From M3007 sp041392625 (GTDB taxonomy: Bacteria; Bacteroidota; Bacteroidia; Chitinophagales; Saprospiraceae), in contig JAWKLR010000011.1 in assembly GCA_041392625.1 (NCBI GenBank), forward strand, positions 1 through 64,000: a DNA stretch of 64,000 bases. The letters are read 5' to 3'. This document shows, piece by piece, positions 45,066 through 53,500 of the stretch. The notes below the pieces were generated by a model. It did not search any database. It was not told the DNA's origin and worked only from the letters and a program-made list of their open reading frames with translations. Within the stretch, counting starts at the first letter, position 1; each line of letters begins with the position of its first letter. The position numbers were made by a program, and so were the translations under genes.

Positions 45066-46118
45066 TTACCGATCTACCCGCACAACCCCTCGGGTTTCCA
45101 ATACGAAATCGGCACCAAATACGGCTGCAGGCGTTTTATATCCTGCCGGGTGGTGCCCCTCCAGCACTTTGCGGACAGCACCCAAGGCGCATTGGGTGGT
45201 CCATTCTACACCTGCCTCGGGGCCAAAAAGCAAGGCTGTAGCCCGACCGCCATCTGGTGAAGAAACCTCTCCCCACACATGCGTGCGGGATGCTGCACGC
45301 TCTACCGATGTAGAGCCTACTTTCATGTTTTTTCTAAAATAATTTCGAACAAATGCAAAACGGAATAAAAAGCGAAAACGGGCTAAAACACGCATTTGCT
45401 TTATCAAGCCTCCGGGCATAGACAGGTAGTTTTCAATGTTGGGAATGTCCGTTGTAAAATAGGCTGTAAACACATCGCCCCAACTAATTCGGGCAGTTTG
45501 CAATGGGCCATTTCCAAAATCAATCTGTCGGCTTATATGGCCACCAGGTGCAGCTTGCAGTTTTCCATTTTTACGGTGCAACACTCCATGAGGAAGCAAC
45601 TCAAACATGGTGCTTGCAGTCCCGGGTGGTAATTTGGCGGGCCCTTCCGTCTGATAAGCCAGGCGCAACTGATCTGCATTGGGCAATTTTTCTTTTAGAT
45701 ACAATGCCAGGCAATCAGTTGGCACTACATCAAATCCAACTCCGGGCATCAGCATCACGCCAGCTTCTTGAGCCTGTGCATCCATCGCCTGAATGGCTTG
45801 AAAAACCGGAATCTCTCCGGTAATATCCAGATAATGTGCTCCATGAAACAGACAGCCTTCAACCATCCCTCTGTATGTGTATTTATATGGACCGGCACAG
45901 TTGAGCACCACTGCAATATCTTCCAGAGGCATTGACTCAGGAGCATTCGGATTTAGATCAAAAACCCTGTACTCCAGGCCCAGCTGATTAGCGAGCCGTG
46001 AGATGGTTTGCTCGTTGCGTCCGGCCAATATCGGAAGAAAGCCCTCCTCGACCGCCGCAAAAGCGATTTCCCGACCAACAAATCCATTTGCACCATAAAT
46101 GAGAAATCCTGTTTTCAT
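45066..46118 (-). CDS. Saccharopine-dehydrogenase-like / trans-acting enoyl reductase family protein
   Basis: A 350-residue NAD(P)-binding protein. The ATG at 46118 gives MKTGFLIYGANGFVGREIAF, placing the GxxGxxG loop at the start as expected. AVVLNCAGPYKYTYRGMVEG and HYLDITGEIPVFQA match the saccharopine-dehydrogenase/trans-acting-enoyl-reductase family. MLMPGVGFDVVPTDCLALYL is also typical. Some homologues reduce enoyl or lipid-linked substrates; the substrate here is unknown. MITE-like copy 2 starts 33 bases upstream, so it lies inside this gene's leader or promoter region. Confidence 0.86.
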   Translation of the reverse strand: MKTGFLIYGANGFVGREIAFAAVEEGFLPILAGRNEQTISRLANQLGLEYRVFDLNPNAPESMPLEDIAVVLNCAGPYKYTYRGMVEGCLFHGAHYLDITGEIPVFQAIQAMDAQAQEAGVMLMPGVGFDVVPTDCLALYLKEKLPNADQLRLAYQTEGPAKLPPGTASTMFELLPHGVLHRKNGKLQAAPGGHISRQIDFGNGPLQTARISWGDVFTAYFTTDIPNIENYLSMPGGLIKQMRVLARFRFLFRFAFVRNYFRKNMKVGSTSVERAASRTHVWGEVSSPDGGRATALLFGPEAGVEWTTQCALGAVRKVLEGHHPAGYKTPAAVFGADFVLETRGVVRVDR

Positions 46119-46151
46119 ACGAGTACGTGTTTGGTTACAAAATACCACTAA

Positions 46152-46310
46152 GAGGATGTCTAAATTTCAATTCTGAGGCGAAGTCGAGCAAATTTTGTTT
46201 TTATTAAGGCAAATTTTGCAGTCGCATACGGGTAATTCGGCGAAAAATTTAACGTAGAGAAAAACCAAATTTGCCGAATGCAGCCCAGAAATTGAATTTT
46301 AGACATCCAC
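46152..46310 (+). mobile_element. 159-bp MITE-like element, copy 2
   Basis: Same length and orientation as copy 1 (28198-28356), differing at about five positions, one in the right terminal repeat (AGACATCCAC in place of AGACATCCTC). It lies between a minus-strand promoter-like box at 46318-46325 and the start of the reductase gene at 46118. It has no coding capacity, so it would need a transposase from elsewhere. Confidence 0.8.
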
Positions 46311-46317
46311 TTATGTG

Positions 46318-46325
46318 CAAAAGTA
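46318..46325 (-). promoter_or_regulatory. -7 box of the reductase gene, upstream of MITE copy 2
   Basis: Read on the minus strand the bases are TACTTTTG, an exact TAnnTTTG match. Transcription from here would cross the MITE-like element before reaching the ATG at 46118, giving a leader near 190 bases. No good -33 box is seen, so this is tentative. Confidence 0.4.
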
Positions 46326-46506
46326 GGTGATTCCCATCACAGAAAAAATCGTGGGAGCAAAGAGTATTTGTGTAGGTGCAAATAGTCAGGTTTTAAGCCC
46401 AAAGTAAAACAGTACGGGGCCGTTTGTGTTTTCATTTTTTCCGCGGCAGCACGTACCTTTACAGCATATGACGTAAACCAGAATTCGCTTTTATGGTTTT
46501 ATATCT

Positions 46507-46761
46507 ATGAAATACATCCGACAGTTTTTCATCTTTCTGTTTATCCTCCCTATCCGGGCATATCAAATTTTGATTTCACCCATGCTGGGAGCTAATAAAT
46601 GCCGCTACCAGCCTACGTGTTCGCACTATGCCGTGGAGGCTATCAAAGAATGGGGGATTTTTAAAGGCACCTACATGGGCGCCCGTCGGATTATGCGCTG
46701 CCACCCCTGGAGTACGCATCCGTTTATAGACCCGGTTCCCAAAAAGGAAAAGAAAAAGTAA
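46507..46761 (+). CDS. yidD: Membrane protein insertion efficiency factor YidD
   Basis: An 84-residue YidD protein. The core motif is LPIRAYQILISPMLGANKCR followed by YQPTCSHYAVEAIKEWG, and RRIMRCHPWSTHPFIDPVP closes the family pattern. The three conserved cysteines are in CRYQPTC and MRCHPW. YidD helps YidC insert inner-membrane proteins. It is not next to rnpA or yidC as in many genomes; instead it is three bases before a ferredoxin-type reductase gene. Confidence 0.95.
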   Translation: MKYIRQFFIFLFILPIRAYQILISPMLGANKCRYQPTCSHYAVEAIKEWGIFKGTYMGARRIMRCHPWSTHPFIDPVPKKEKKK

Positions 46762-46764
46762 GGG

Positions 46765-47784
46765 ATGATTGAAAAGCGATTCCGGCTAAAAGTCCGTTCT
46801 AAAATTCAGGAAACTCCCGATGCAATTACCCTAGGCTTGGAGCCGTTGGACGCATATCCGCAGGCTCTGCCCGGCCAATACCTCAACCTGATAAAAACGG
46901 AGTTTGGACAGGAAAAAAGACGCGCGTATTCTTTTAGCCAAAATCCGGATAAAGGCCTCCAAATTTCCCTGAAACGAATTCCCAACGGCTTGTTTTCCAA
47001 TTGGTTGTACAATGAGGTGCAGGAAGGCGACGTGCTGGAAGCAAGCAAGCCCTTTGGACAGTTTACCTTGCCAGCCAAATTACCCGCTCAGCTGGTTTTT
47101 ATTGCCGGGGGAAGTGGCATTACACCCATTATCAGTCTGATTGAAACCATTTGTACCCAAGAGCAAGGGATACGCATGCTGTTATTGTATGCCACTCCCG
47201 ATCCGGAGCACACCTTGTTTAAAGGTCGGCTGGACCGGCTGGCGGAACAGTATTCAGACCAACTTGAATGCCGGTATTTCTACAGCAAAAAAGATCGAAA
47301 GCACCTCAATGCATCTTATTTTGAGGAGACTGTTCAACAGTTTTTAGGGAAAAAAGCCTGGAACAAAGCCCACTATTTTTTGTGCGCCCCATTGGCTCTG
47401 ATGCGACTGGCAGCCATGCACGCACGGGTCAATGATGTGCCGGATACGCACATCCACATGGAGCAGTTCACTCCGGGACAGGCCCCTAAGAGCCGGCCGC
47501 TGAATCCGGAGGTACGGTACGCAATTCAGGTGAGCAATCAGCATGAAACAGTGCACTTTGAGGCCTATGAAAACGAGACGATTTTGAATGCCGCCTTGAG
47601 ACAAAACATATCCCTGCCCTACAATTGCAAAACAGGTATTTGTTTTAGTTGCCTTGCCCGATGTACGCGGGGAGAAGTTCGGCTGGAGTTTTCTGAAATG
47701 AATAAAACGGAGGGTGCCGGACAACTCGTAAATACCTGCATTGCCTACCCGATTACGGATGAAGTAGATTTGCGACTCGAATAA
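46765..47784 (+). CDS. Flavin oxidoreductase with C-terminal 2Fe-2S ferredoxin domain (PaaE/Hmp type)
   Basis: A 339-residue electron-transfer protein in three parts. The FAD-binding part (1-105) has RRAYSFSQNPDKG. The NAD(P)-binding part (106-240) has FIAGGSGITPIISLIETI and LLYATPDPEHTLF. The plant-type ferredoxin domain (from about 255) has YNCKTGICFSCLARC, giving three cluster cysteines, with the fourth in LVNTCIAYP. It likely feeds electrons from NADPH to an oxygenase or other partner that is not seen here. It follows yidD by three bases. Confidence 0.92.
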   Translation: MIEKRFRLKVRSKIQETPDAITLGLEPLDAYPQALPGQYLNLIKTEFGQEKRRAYSFSQNPDKGLQISLKRIPNGLFSNWLYNEVQEGDVLEASKPFGQFTLPAKLPAQLVFIAGGSGITPIISLIETICTQEQGIRMLLLYATPDPEHTLFKGRLDRLAEQYSDQLECRYFYSKKDRKHLNASYFEETVQQFLGKKAWNKAHYFLCAPLALMRLAAMHARVNDVPDTHIHMEQFTPGQAPKSRPLNPEVRYAIQVSNQHETVHFEAYENETILNAALRQNISLPYNCKTGICFSCLARCTRGEVRLEFSEMNKTEGAGQLVNTCIAYPITDEVDLRLE

Positions 47785-47833
47785 AAAACCGAAATTTGCG
47801 TTTTGATTGAAAGCCTGTTTAAAAAAGACAATA

Positions 47834-48439
47834 ATGACCTTAAAGCATCAATTGGTTTTGCTCATCATCGTGTTCGGTGTTCTGTTCAGTGCCTGTGAGG
47901 AGTTTGTTCCCGTTCCCAAACCAAGAGCCTACCCGCGTGTAGTTTATCCACAAAAAGAATATGTTCCGTTCAATGAATCGTATTGCGGTTTCACCTTTGA
48001 GATGCCAAAATACGCTATGATCGAGCGCGATACCACATTTTTTGAAGAAGCAGCCAAAAGTGATTGTTGGTTTAACATGAAAATACCGGATCTGAATGCG
48101 CAGGTTCATTGCAGTTATTATCCGATTGGTAGTCGTGCACGTTATGATGAGTTGGTGCAGGACGCGTTTACCATGGCAACCAAACACAACATCAAAGCCA
48201 GTTACATAGAAGAGGATCCAGTTCACCGCCCGGAGGACCACATCCACGGAATGATCTTTCGGATTGAAGGCCCGGCAGCGTCTTCCTACCAGTTTTTCTT
48301 AAGCGACTCTACTTCCAACTTTTTCCGGGGTGCGCTGTATTTTGAAACACAGGCTAAGCCCGACTCCCTGGCTCCGGTCTTGAAGTTCGTACAAAAAGAC
48401 ATCGACCATCTTGTGGAGACCCTAAAATGGGAGAAATAG
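47834..48439 (+). CDS. gldD: Gliding-motility lipoprotein GldD
   Basis: A 201-residue lipoprotein (lipobox VLFSAC, Cys20). The ATG at 47834 is chosen over an upstream TTG at 47807. The mature start VPVPKPRAYPRVVYPQKEYV and the motif CGFTFEMPKYAMIERD are characteristic of GldD, as are CWFNMKIPDLNAQVHCSYYP and HGMIFRIEGPAASSYQFFLS. GldD is required for gliding in Flavobacterium, while its role in non-gliding relatives is less clear. It stands apart from other gld or T9SS genes here. Confidence 0.92.
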   Translation: MTLKHQLVLLIIVFGVLFSACEEFVPVPKPRAYPRVVYPQKEYVPFNESYCGFTFEMPKYAMIERDTTFFEEAAKSDCWFNMKIPDLNAQVHCSYYPIGSRARYDELVQDAFTMATKHNIKASYIEEDPVHRPEDHIHGMIFRIEGPAASSYQFFLSDSTSNFFRGALYFETQAKPDSLAPVLKFVQKDIDHLVETLKWEK

Positions 48440-48449
48440 GCTGTTCATC

Positions 48450-49307
48450 TCAATCCTGCGGCACATAACCTCTAACGCGCCACTGGCTTTTATCCAGTGC
48501 GGCTTCAGTCCATTTTCCATCGCGGGAATTTAGGAGGACGGGAAAAAAGTCCAGCCCGGTTCGTTCTTCCACCTCGTCGATTGAACAGGCGTAGTCCATA
48601 AAATGCGCATCACTCACTTCGTGTGGGAGCACAAATCCGATGCCGTGGCCATTGTCGGGGTCGTAGGCAATTTTATAAAATGCGGAAGGAACGCTTACTC
48701 CATTGTGCCCGATTTTTTCAATGATTGGCTCTGTCAGTACCGGACCGGTAAGCACATAGAGCCTGCCTTTTTTCTTGGCCCAATAGCGCACCTGTTCTTC
48801 CAGTTTGCTCCAGATACCGCCATTAAACTCTTTGAGTTGTGGCGAAATGTTGCTCATTTGAAAGGTACTGGCGATTCCTTCTTCGCTGAACGCCAGATCG
48901 GCTGCGGCACACAGGTGTCCACGGTCGTATCCGCTGTGCGAATAATCCCTGGGATCTGCACTTTCGGTTCGGATATCGGTATCGGGCTGGAATCCATCGG
49001 GACGGTCGTGCCAGGGCATATTGAGGTGGTCGCGGGTAAGTTCAAAGCCCACCCACTCAGCCTGTTCGTGTGCTTCAACATATGAGAGCGCATACCAGGT
49101 GTTGCGCACAATTTGCCCCTGGCTGTTGGCCGGAATTAGCTCATCGGGAACCTGGCAAGCCAGTTCTGCCCTACCCGGCTCCAAAGGCGGAGGCTGTGTT
49201 TCTCCCCCACCGCCGAATTGGGTAAATAACCAATACGCAAGGCCTGCTAATACTGCAAAAATGCCTGCTTTGAATCCGAATCCACTTTGATTTTTACTAC
49301 TTGCCAT
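48450..49307 (-). CDS. DNA/RNA non-specific endonuclease, exported or membrane-anchored
   Basis: A 285-residue nuclease of the NUC1/EndoG family. The active-site motif is DRGHLCAAADLAFSEEGIAS (DRGH, about residue 128). It is followed by FQMSNISPQLKEFNGGIWSK, with the Asn that binds Mg2+. One hydrophobic segment at about residues 12-30 acts as signal or anchor. It cuts DNA and RNA in the periplasm or outside. It converges with gldD at a 10-base gap. The ATG at 49307 or one two codons earlier are both possible. Confidence 0.92.
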   Translation of the reverse strand: MASSKNQSGFGFKAGIFAVLAGLAYWLFTQFGGGGETQPPPLEPGRAELACQVPDELIPANSQGQIVRNTWYALSYVEAHEQAEWVGFELTRDHLNMPWHDRPDGFQPDTDIRTESADPRDYSHSGYDRGHLCAAADLAFSEEGIASTFQMSNISPQLKEFNGGIWSKLEEQVRYWAKKKGRLYVLTGPVLTEPIIEKIGHNGVSVPSAFYKIAYDPDNGHGIGFVLPHEVSDAHFMDYACSIDEVEERTGLDFFPVLLNSRDGKWTEAALDKSQWRVRGYVPQD

Positions 49308-49561
49308 AAGCATTTTAGATTTGGAGCGTGGTTGGGAGTTTTAGAACAGAAATCCACATACGCTCAAGAGCCAAAAATAGTATTTAAAATGGAATGTTTG
49401 TTCTTACATTCAATATTTTAAAACAAAATGTTTTCGACTGCTTCGTCCCCGATGACAATCAATGAGCCTGTTTACCCAGAGCCCTAAAAAAGCAGAAAGA
49501 TCCGTTATATACACGCCGAGGAAAAAAAGTTCATTTTTTTTACCACTCCGGGAAAAGACAC

Positions 49562-49593
49562 TTGGATTTTTGAAATACAAAATAGTATCTTTG
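49562..49593 (+). promoter_or_regulatory. Promoter of the tRNA-Met gene
   Basis: TATCTTTG (49586-49593) is an exact TAnnTTTG box. TTG at 49562-49564 lies 21 bases upstream as the -33 element. The tRNA starts 14 bases past the box. Confidence 0.7.
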
Positions 49594-49606
49594 CACCCGC
49601 TTATAT

Positions 49607-49680
49607 GGCGCGGTAGCTCAGCTGGTTAGAGCGCATGATTCATAATCATGAGGTCGGCGGTTCAAGCCCGCCTCGCGCTA
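49607..49680 (+). tRNA. tRNA with CAT anticodon (tRNA-Met, elongator type likely)
   Basis: The 74-base gene folds as a cloverleaf. The acceptor strands are GGCGCGG and TCGCGCT, pairing with G-U at the ends, and the discriminator is A. The D arm is GCTCAGCTGGTTAGAGC and the anticodon stem-loop ATGATTCATAATCAT. The T arm is GGCGGTTCAAGCCCGCC. CCA is not encoded. A C-A mismatch at the end of the acceptor, marking initiator tRNA, is absent, so elongator Met (or lysidine-modified Ile) is likely. Confidence 0.95.
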
Positions 49681-49689
49681 CTTCTTCAA

Positions 49690-49725
49690 CCGCCGTTCAG
49701 TTTGACTGAACGGCGGTTTTTTTTT
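49690..49725. terminator. Bidirectional terminator between tRNA-Met and a methyltransferase gene
   Basis: Arms CCGCCGTTCAG (49690-49700) and its complement (49706-49716) pair perfectly around a 5-base loop, followed by a run of nine T (49717-49725). The opposing minus-strand gene ends at 49730, so the same hairpin can serve it as well. Confidence 0.9.
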
Positions 49726-49729
49726 GTTT

Positions 49730-50410
49730 TCACCCCTTCTCCCCCACAACCAACAGCGCTCCTTGCTGCACATAATCCAAATAGCGGGCGTAATCCGGGA
49801 AAAAATTGCTGGGTACAAACTCCGATTCTGATTTAAAGGTCTTGCGAATGATCCGACTGCATGCAACCTGTTTGAACCCGGCGGCCTCGAAAGTTTGCTT
49901 CCATTTGGTTTCCGACCAGCACCAAATGTTCATGGGCAATTCATCAGCCCAAACTGTGGATCCGGCGTTTTCCTCAAAAAACTCGATGGCCGAAGCAAAT
50001 TGCCCGCCCGGGCGAAGCACCCGGTATATTTCCTTTAGCCCATCCAATGGCTGCTCAAAGTAATACATGGCCTCCACCGAAATGCACAGATCAAATTGTG
50101 CATCCGGCCAGGGTAGCACCTCCACAGAGCCCTGCTTGAAATCGCCCTGGGGCTGGCGGCTGCGTGCCAGTTCGATCATATCAGATGCCAGGTCAATCCC
50201 GGCAATTTGACTTGCTCCTGCCCGGGATGCCGAAGCCAGGGCCTCCCCTACTCCGCAGCCCACATCCAGGATGGATTTGCCCTGCACATCTATTTTTTCA
50301 AGTATGGCGTCAACCAATAACTGATGACCCATTGCCATCGAATCACCCCGGCCGTTGAGTGCCCATTCGCTGAAGTAATCCCCGGTAGTCTTGTTGTGTT
50401 TGGTCTGCAT
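49730..50410 (-). CDS. Class I SAM-dependent methyltransferase
   Basis: A 226-residue methyltransferase. Motif I is SILDVGCGVGEALASASRAG, and QIAGIDLASDMIELARSRQP follows. Motif II is FDLCISVEAMYYFEQPLDGL and motif III IYRVLRPGGQFASAIEF. The early motif YFSEWALNGRGDSM suggests the UbiE/CoQ5-like branch. The substrate is unknown. It ends at the bidirectional hairpin next to tRNA-Met and lies 27 bases after the large fusion gene, possibly in one transcript. Confidence 0.87.
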   Translation of the reverse strand: MQTKHNKTTGDYFSEWALNGRGDSMAMGHQLLVDAILEKIDVQGKSILDVGCGVGEALASASRAGASQIAGIDLASDMIELARSRQPQGDFKQGSVEVLPWPDAQFDLCISVEAMYYFEQPLDGLKEIYRVLRPGGQFASAIEFFEENAGSTVWADELPMNIWCWSETKWKQTFEAAGFKQVACSRIIRKTFKSESEFVPSNFFPDYARYLDYVQQGALLVVGEKG

Positions 50411-50437
50411 CGTATGTTACTATTTTGATTAGCTGCT

Positions 50438-53400
50438 TTATTTTATAAAATCCTCTTTCAGGACTTGCTCCAGCCTGCCCAGCAATTCATCTGCATTGTC
50501 GCGCGAGAAAATAAGTGGCGGCTTGATTTTAAGTACATTGTTATCCGGTCCGTCCAGACTCATCAGGATACCCAACTCCTTCATTCTGTTTACCAGATAT
50601 CGGGCCTTTGCTGTCTGGGGTATTTTGTGCTCGTCCGCCAACTCAACACCCAAAAACAGGCCGGAGCCCCGCACATCTGCAAGTATGGGGAACTGTGTCG
50701 CCAGTTCAGCCAAATTTGTTTTTAAATACATCCCAACTTCCAGCGCATGCTGCTGCAATCCCGCTTCGCGAACCACCCGCAATACTGCCCGGCCAATCGC
50801 ACAGGAAACCGGGTTTCCTCCAAAGGTATTGAAGTACTCCATCCCATTGCTGAATGCCTCTGCCACCCTCCGGGTGCAAACGACTGCCGCAACCGGGTGC
50901 CCATTGCCCAGGGGCTTTCCAATGGTGACAATATCCGGCACAACCCCGTGCCCCTGAAAGGCCCAAAAAGTATTGCCTACTCGACCGCAACCGTGCTGAA
51001 CCTCATCGGCAATACAGAGGCCAGCAGCAGCGCGAACCCGCTCATACACCCTGGATAAATAGCCCTGAGGAAGTTCAATTTGTCCGCCGCAACTCACAAT
51101 CGTTTCCGCAATAAATCCGGCGACTGAACGGCCTTTAGCCGAGATTTCCTGTACCGCCTGATCCACGTACGCCGCGTACGCTGCGGCTGAATCCGGTCCC
51201 TGGTGCCGCCCCCGAAATACATCTGGAATGGGTACAATATGGGTATGCTCCGGAGCACCTTTTCCGCCCTTCCCGTCAAACTTATAGGAACTTACATCTA
51301 TGCAGGCATTGGTATTGCCGTGATACCCATGCTCCAATGCAATGAAATCCTGCGCACCGGTGAGTGTTTTTGCCATTCGAAGCGCCAGTTCATTGGCCTC
51401 GCTGCCGGAGTTTACAAAGTAGGCAACCTCCAGTTCATCCGGGAATGTAGCCAGCAACTCCTCTGCAAAAGCCGTCAGGTTTTGGTGCAAATACCGGGTA
51501 TTGGTATTGAGCACTGCCATTTGTTCCTGACCGGCCTTAACCACCAAGGGATGTTCATGCCCCACGTGGGCAACATTGTTTACTGTATCCAGATACCTTC
51601 TGCCGGAAGCATCAAGCAGATACGCGCCCTGACCTCGCACAATGTGCAGCGGATCAGCATAAGACAAACTAAGGCTTGGGCCCAAATGCGCTTTACGGAC
51701 CTCCAACATGGCATCTGAATCCGGGCCGGGTGTGTTTGTTTTTTGAATAAAAGAAAAAAGCAGATCCGGGTCCGGACAAAGGCTTTTCCAAATCTCCCGA
51801 TGTGCCGGAAAGCCTACACCTGGAAAATCGCGATCGTTGCCCAGCATATCCAGCATAATTTGAAAATGCAAATGGGGCGGCCAATTCCCGTTTTCTTCCG
51901 GTGCACCCAAATAGCCAATCAACTGCCCGGCTTCAACGCGCTGGCCTGTTTTTACTACATCCAGACTGGCCCTGCTCAAATGCCCGTACAATGTGAAAAA
52001 ATACCTGCCTGGACCAAAATTGTGCCTGAGCAAAATGGTGGGACCATAATCCTTGTCGCCCGCATTATCAAATGCACTGAAAACCTCCCCGGCAAAAGGA
52101 GCATGCAAGGGCGTGTTCGCAGGCAACCATACATCAATCCCCAGGTGGATGGTTCGGTATTCCGGACCGGTATTGCCTTCCTTTTGGTATGCCGCGGTGC
52201 TGTAAAAAGCCCGCGGCTCCTGATAGCCACCGACCAGCAACTTTCTTCCTTCGGAAAAACGCAGTTTATTGATTTTATAATCGACAAAATCAAAATCCGC
52301 AAACTCCGCAACGTTGCCTACCAAGAGGCTGGAGACCGACATATCGATTGCAGCCGGAGTGCTAGCCTCCTCCGATGGAAACAGGGTGCTTAAACTTGCT
52401 TCTTGTCCGGCTGCCCACGATACAAATGCAGCATAATCCGGGTGGGCATCCAGTCCACAGGCAGTACGAAATGCGAAATGGGCAAATTGTTCGTTCACCA
52501 ACTGCCATTTTTCCAATACATCCCAGGCAGCCCGGGTGCTGATTTGATGGTAGGTATTTTCAGGCTCTTTTTCCTGATTGATTTTCGCCTTGACAACCGA
52601 CACAACCAAACGCATAGCAACGAGTGTGTACAATGCCTCCAATTCCATTTCTTCCAATGGAAACAGCTGGTGATAGCCTTGTACGACTGGCAATGCTGCT
52701 GAAAGAGGATCGGGCTGCTCCATCACGGCATACGCCAAAGCAATGGCAAGATCATTAACCTGTGAGGTCCAAACCGCATCTCCGTAATCGATCAATGCAG
52801 CCACCTTGGGGCCTACCAAATCGGGGGAAACGAGTATGTTGTTGTCGTTTACATCGTTGTGGACTACCCCTTTGCGCAACTGACCAATCCGCGGCAGATG
52901 CGCTTCATATTTTTTATAGAAAAAATGGAGCAGTTCTTTTTGACTGTCCTCAAATAAGTCCAGGTAATCACAGACCCAACTTGCCTGGTCCAAATCCCAC
53001 TCCAGAACGCGATGGGCATGTGGGTGATCAAAACCCTGAAGCGCTGCTGTTACTTTTCCAGCCTCCCGACCCAAACTTTCCAATAAAGGTGTTCGAACAG
53101 GATGAACAGTTGACCACAACCGGCCATCCAGCCAATTAAGCAGACAGACACGGCAGAGTTGTCCGGTGGCCAGTTTTATTTCGGAATAGGATTCACCCGC
53201 TTGGGGAGCAATAAATTGGGGAGCCCGGATGTCCGAATATTTTGCAAGATGGGAAAACAAGGCAGCTTGAAAAGCAAGCAGGCTGGCTTCGCTACCGGGT
53301 CTGCTAATTTTCAAAATATACGTATGCCCGTCTCGAGTTTCTATTTTAAAATTTGCATCCAGCTCACCCGGCAGGATAGTGGCGGAGCCATCCATTCCAT

Positions 53401-53467
53401 AAACTGTATTCAGTACATGTATGGCATCCTGAGTAGTTATTGAAAAGTCTGATTTAGCTTCATTCAT
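50438..53467 (-). CDS. Three-domain fusion: APH-type kinase, M23 peptidase, class III aminotransferase
   Basis: A 1009-residue protein with three enzymes in one chain. The kinase (about 1-340) has Brenner's motif VVHNDVNDNN (H203, D205, N209) and DYGD (227-230) as metal motif. The M23 peptidase-like domain (~400-550) keeps zinc ligands HLGID (H441, D445) and HLH (532-534). The PLP aminotransferase (~580-1009) has SGSEANELALRMAK and the Schiff-base lysine K851 in TIGKPLGNGHPVA. In vertebrates the kinase and the phospho-lyase of this type (HYKK and PHYKPL) act in sequence on hydroxylysine, so a phosphorylate-then-eliminate pathway is plausible. No signal peptide is seen. Confidence 0.9.
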   Translation of the reverse strand: MNEAKSDFSITTQDAIHVLNTVYGMDGSATILPGELDANFKIETRDGHTYILKISRPGSEASLLAFQAALFSHLAKYSDIRAPQFIAPQAGESYSEIKLATGQLCRVCLLNWLDGRLWSTVHPVRTPLLESLGREAGKVTAALQGFDHPHAHRVLEWDLDQASWVCDYLDLFEDSQKELLHFFYKKYEAHLPRIGQLRKGVVHNDVNDNNILVSPDLVGPKVAALIDYGDAVWTSQVNDLAIALAYAVMEQPDPLSAALPVVQGYHQLFPLEEMELEALYTLVAMRLVVSVVKAKINQEKEPENTYHQISTRAAWDVLEKWQLVNEQFAHFAFRTACGLDAHPDYAAFVSWAAGQEASLSTLFPSEEASTPAAIDMSVSSLLVGNVAEFADFDFVDYKINKLRFSEGRKLLVGGYQEPRAFYSTAAYQKEGNTGPEYRTIHLGIDVWLPANTPLHAPFAGEVFSAFDNAGDKDYGPTILLRHNFGPGRYFFTLYGHLSRASLDVVKTGQRVEAGQLIGYLGAPEENGNWPPHLHFQIMLDMLGNDRDFPGVGFPAHREIWKSLCPDPDLLFSFIQKTNTPGPDSDAMLEVRKAHLGPSLSLSYADPLHIVRGQGAYLLDASGRRYLDTVNNVAHVGHEHPLVVKAGQEQMAVLNTNTRYLHQNLTAFAEELLATFPDELEVAYFVNSGSEANELALRMAKTLTGAQDFIALEHGYHGNTNACIDVSSYKFDGKGGKGAPEHTHIVPIPDVFRGRHQGPDSAAAYAAYVDQAVQEISAKGRSVAGFIAETIVSCGGQIELPQGYLSRVYERVRAAAGLCIADEVQHGCGRVGNTFWAFQGHGVVPDIVTIGKPLGNGHPVAAVVCTRRVAEAFSNGMEYFNTFGGNPVSCAIGRAVLRVVREAGLQQHALEVGMYLKTNLAELATQFPILADVRGSGLFLGVELADEHKIPQTAKARYLVNRMKELGILMSLDGPDNNVLKIKPPLIFSRDNADELLGRLEQVLKEDFIK

Positions 53468-53500
53468 ATATAGTCCGGCTCTTAGAGCCTGTTTGGGATT

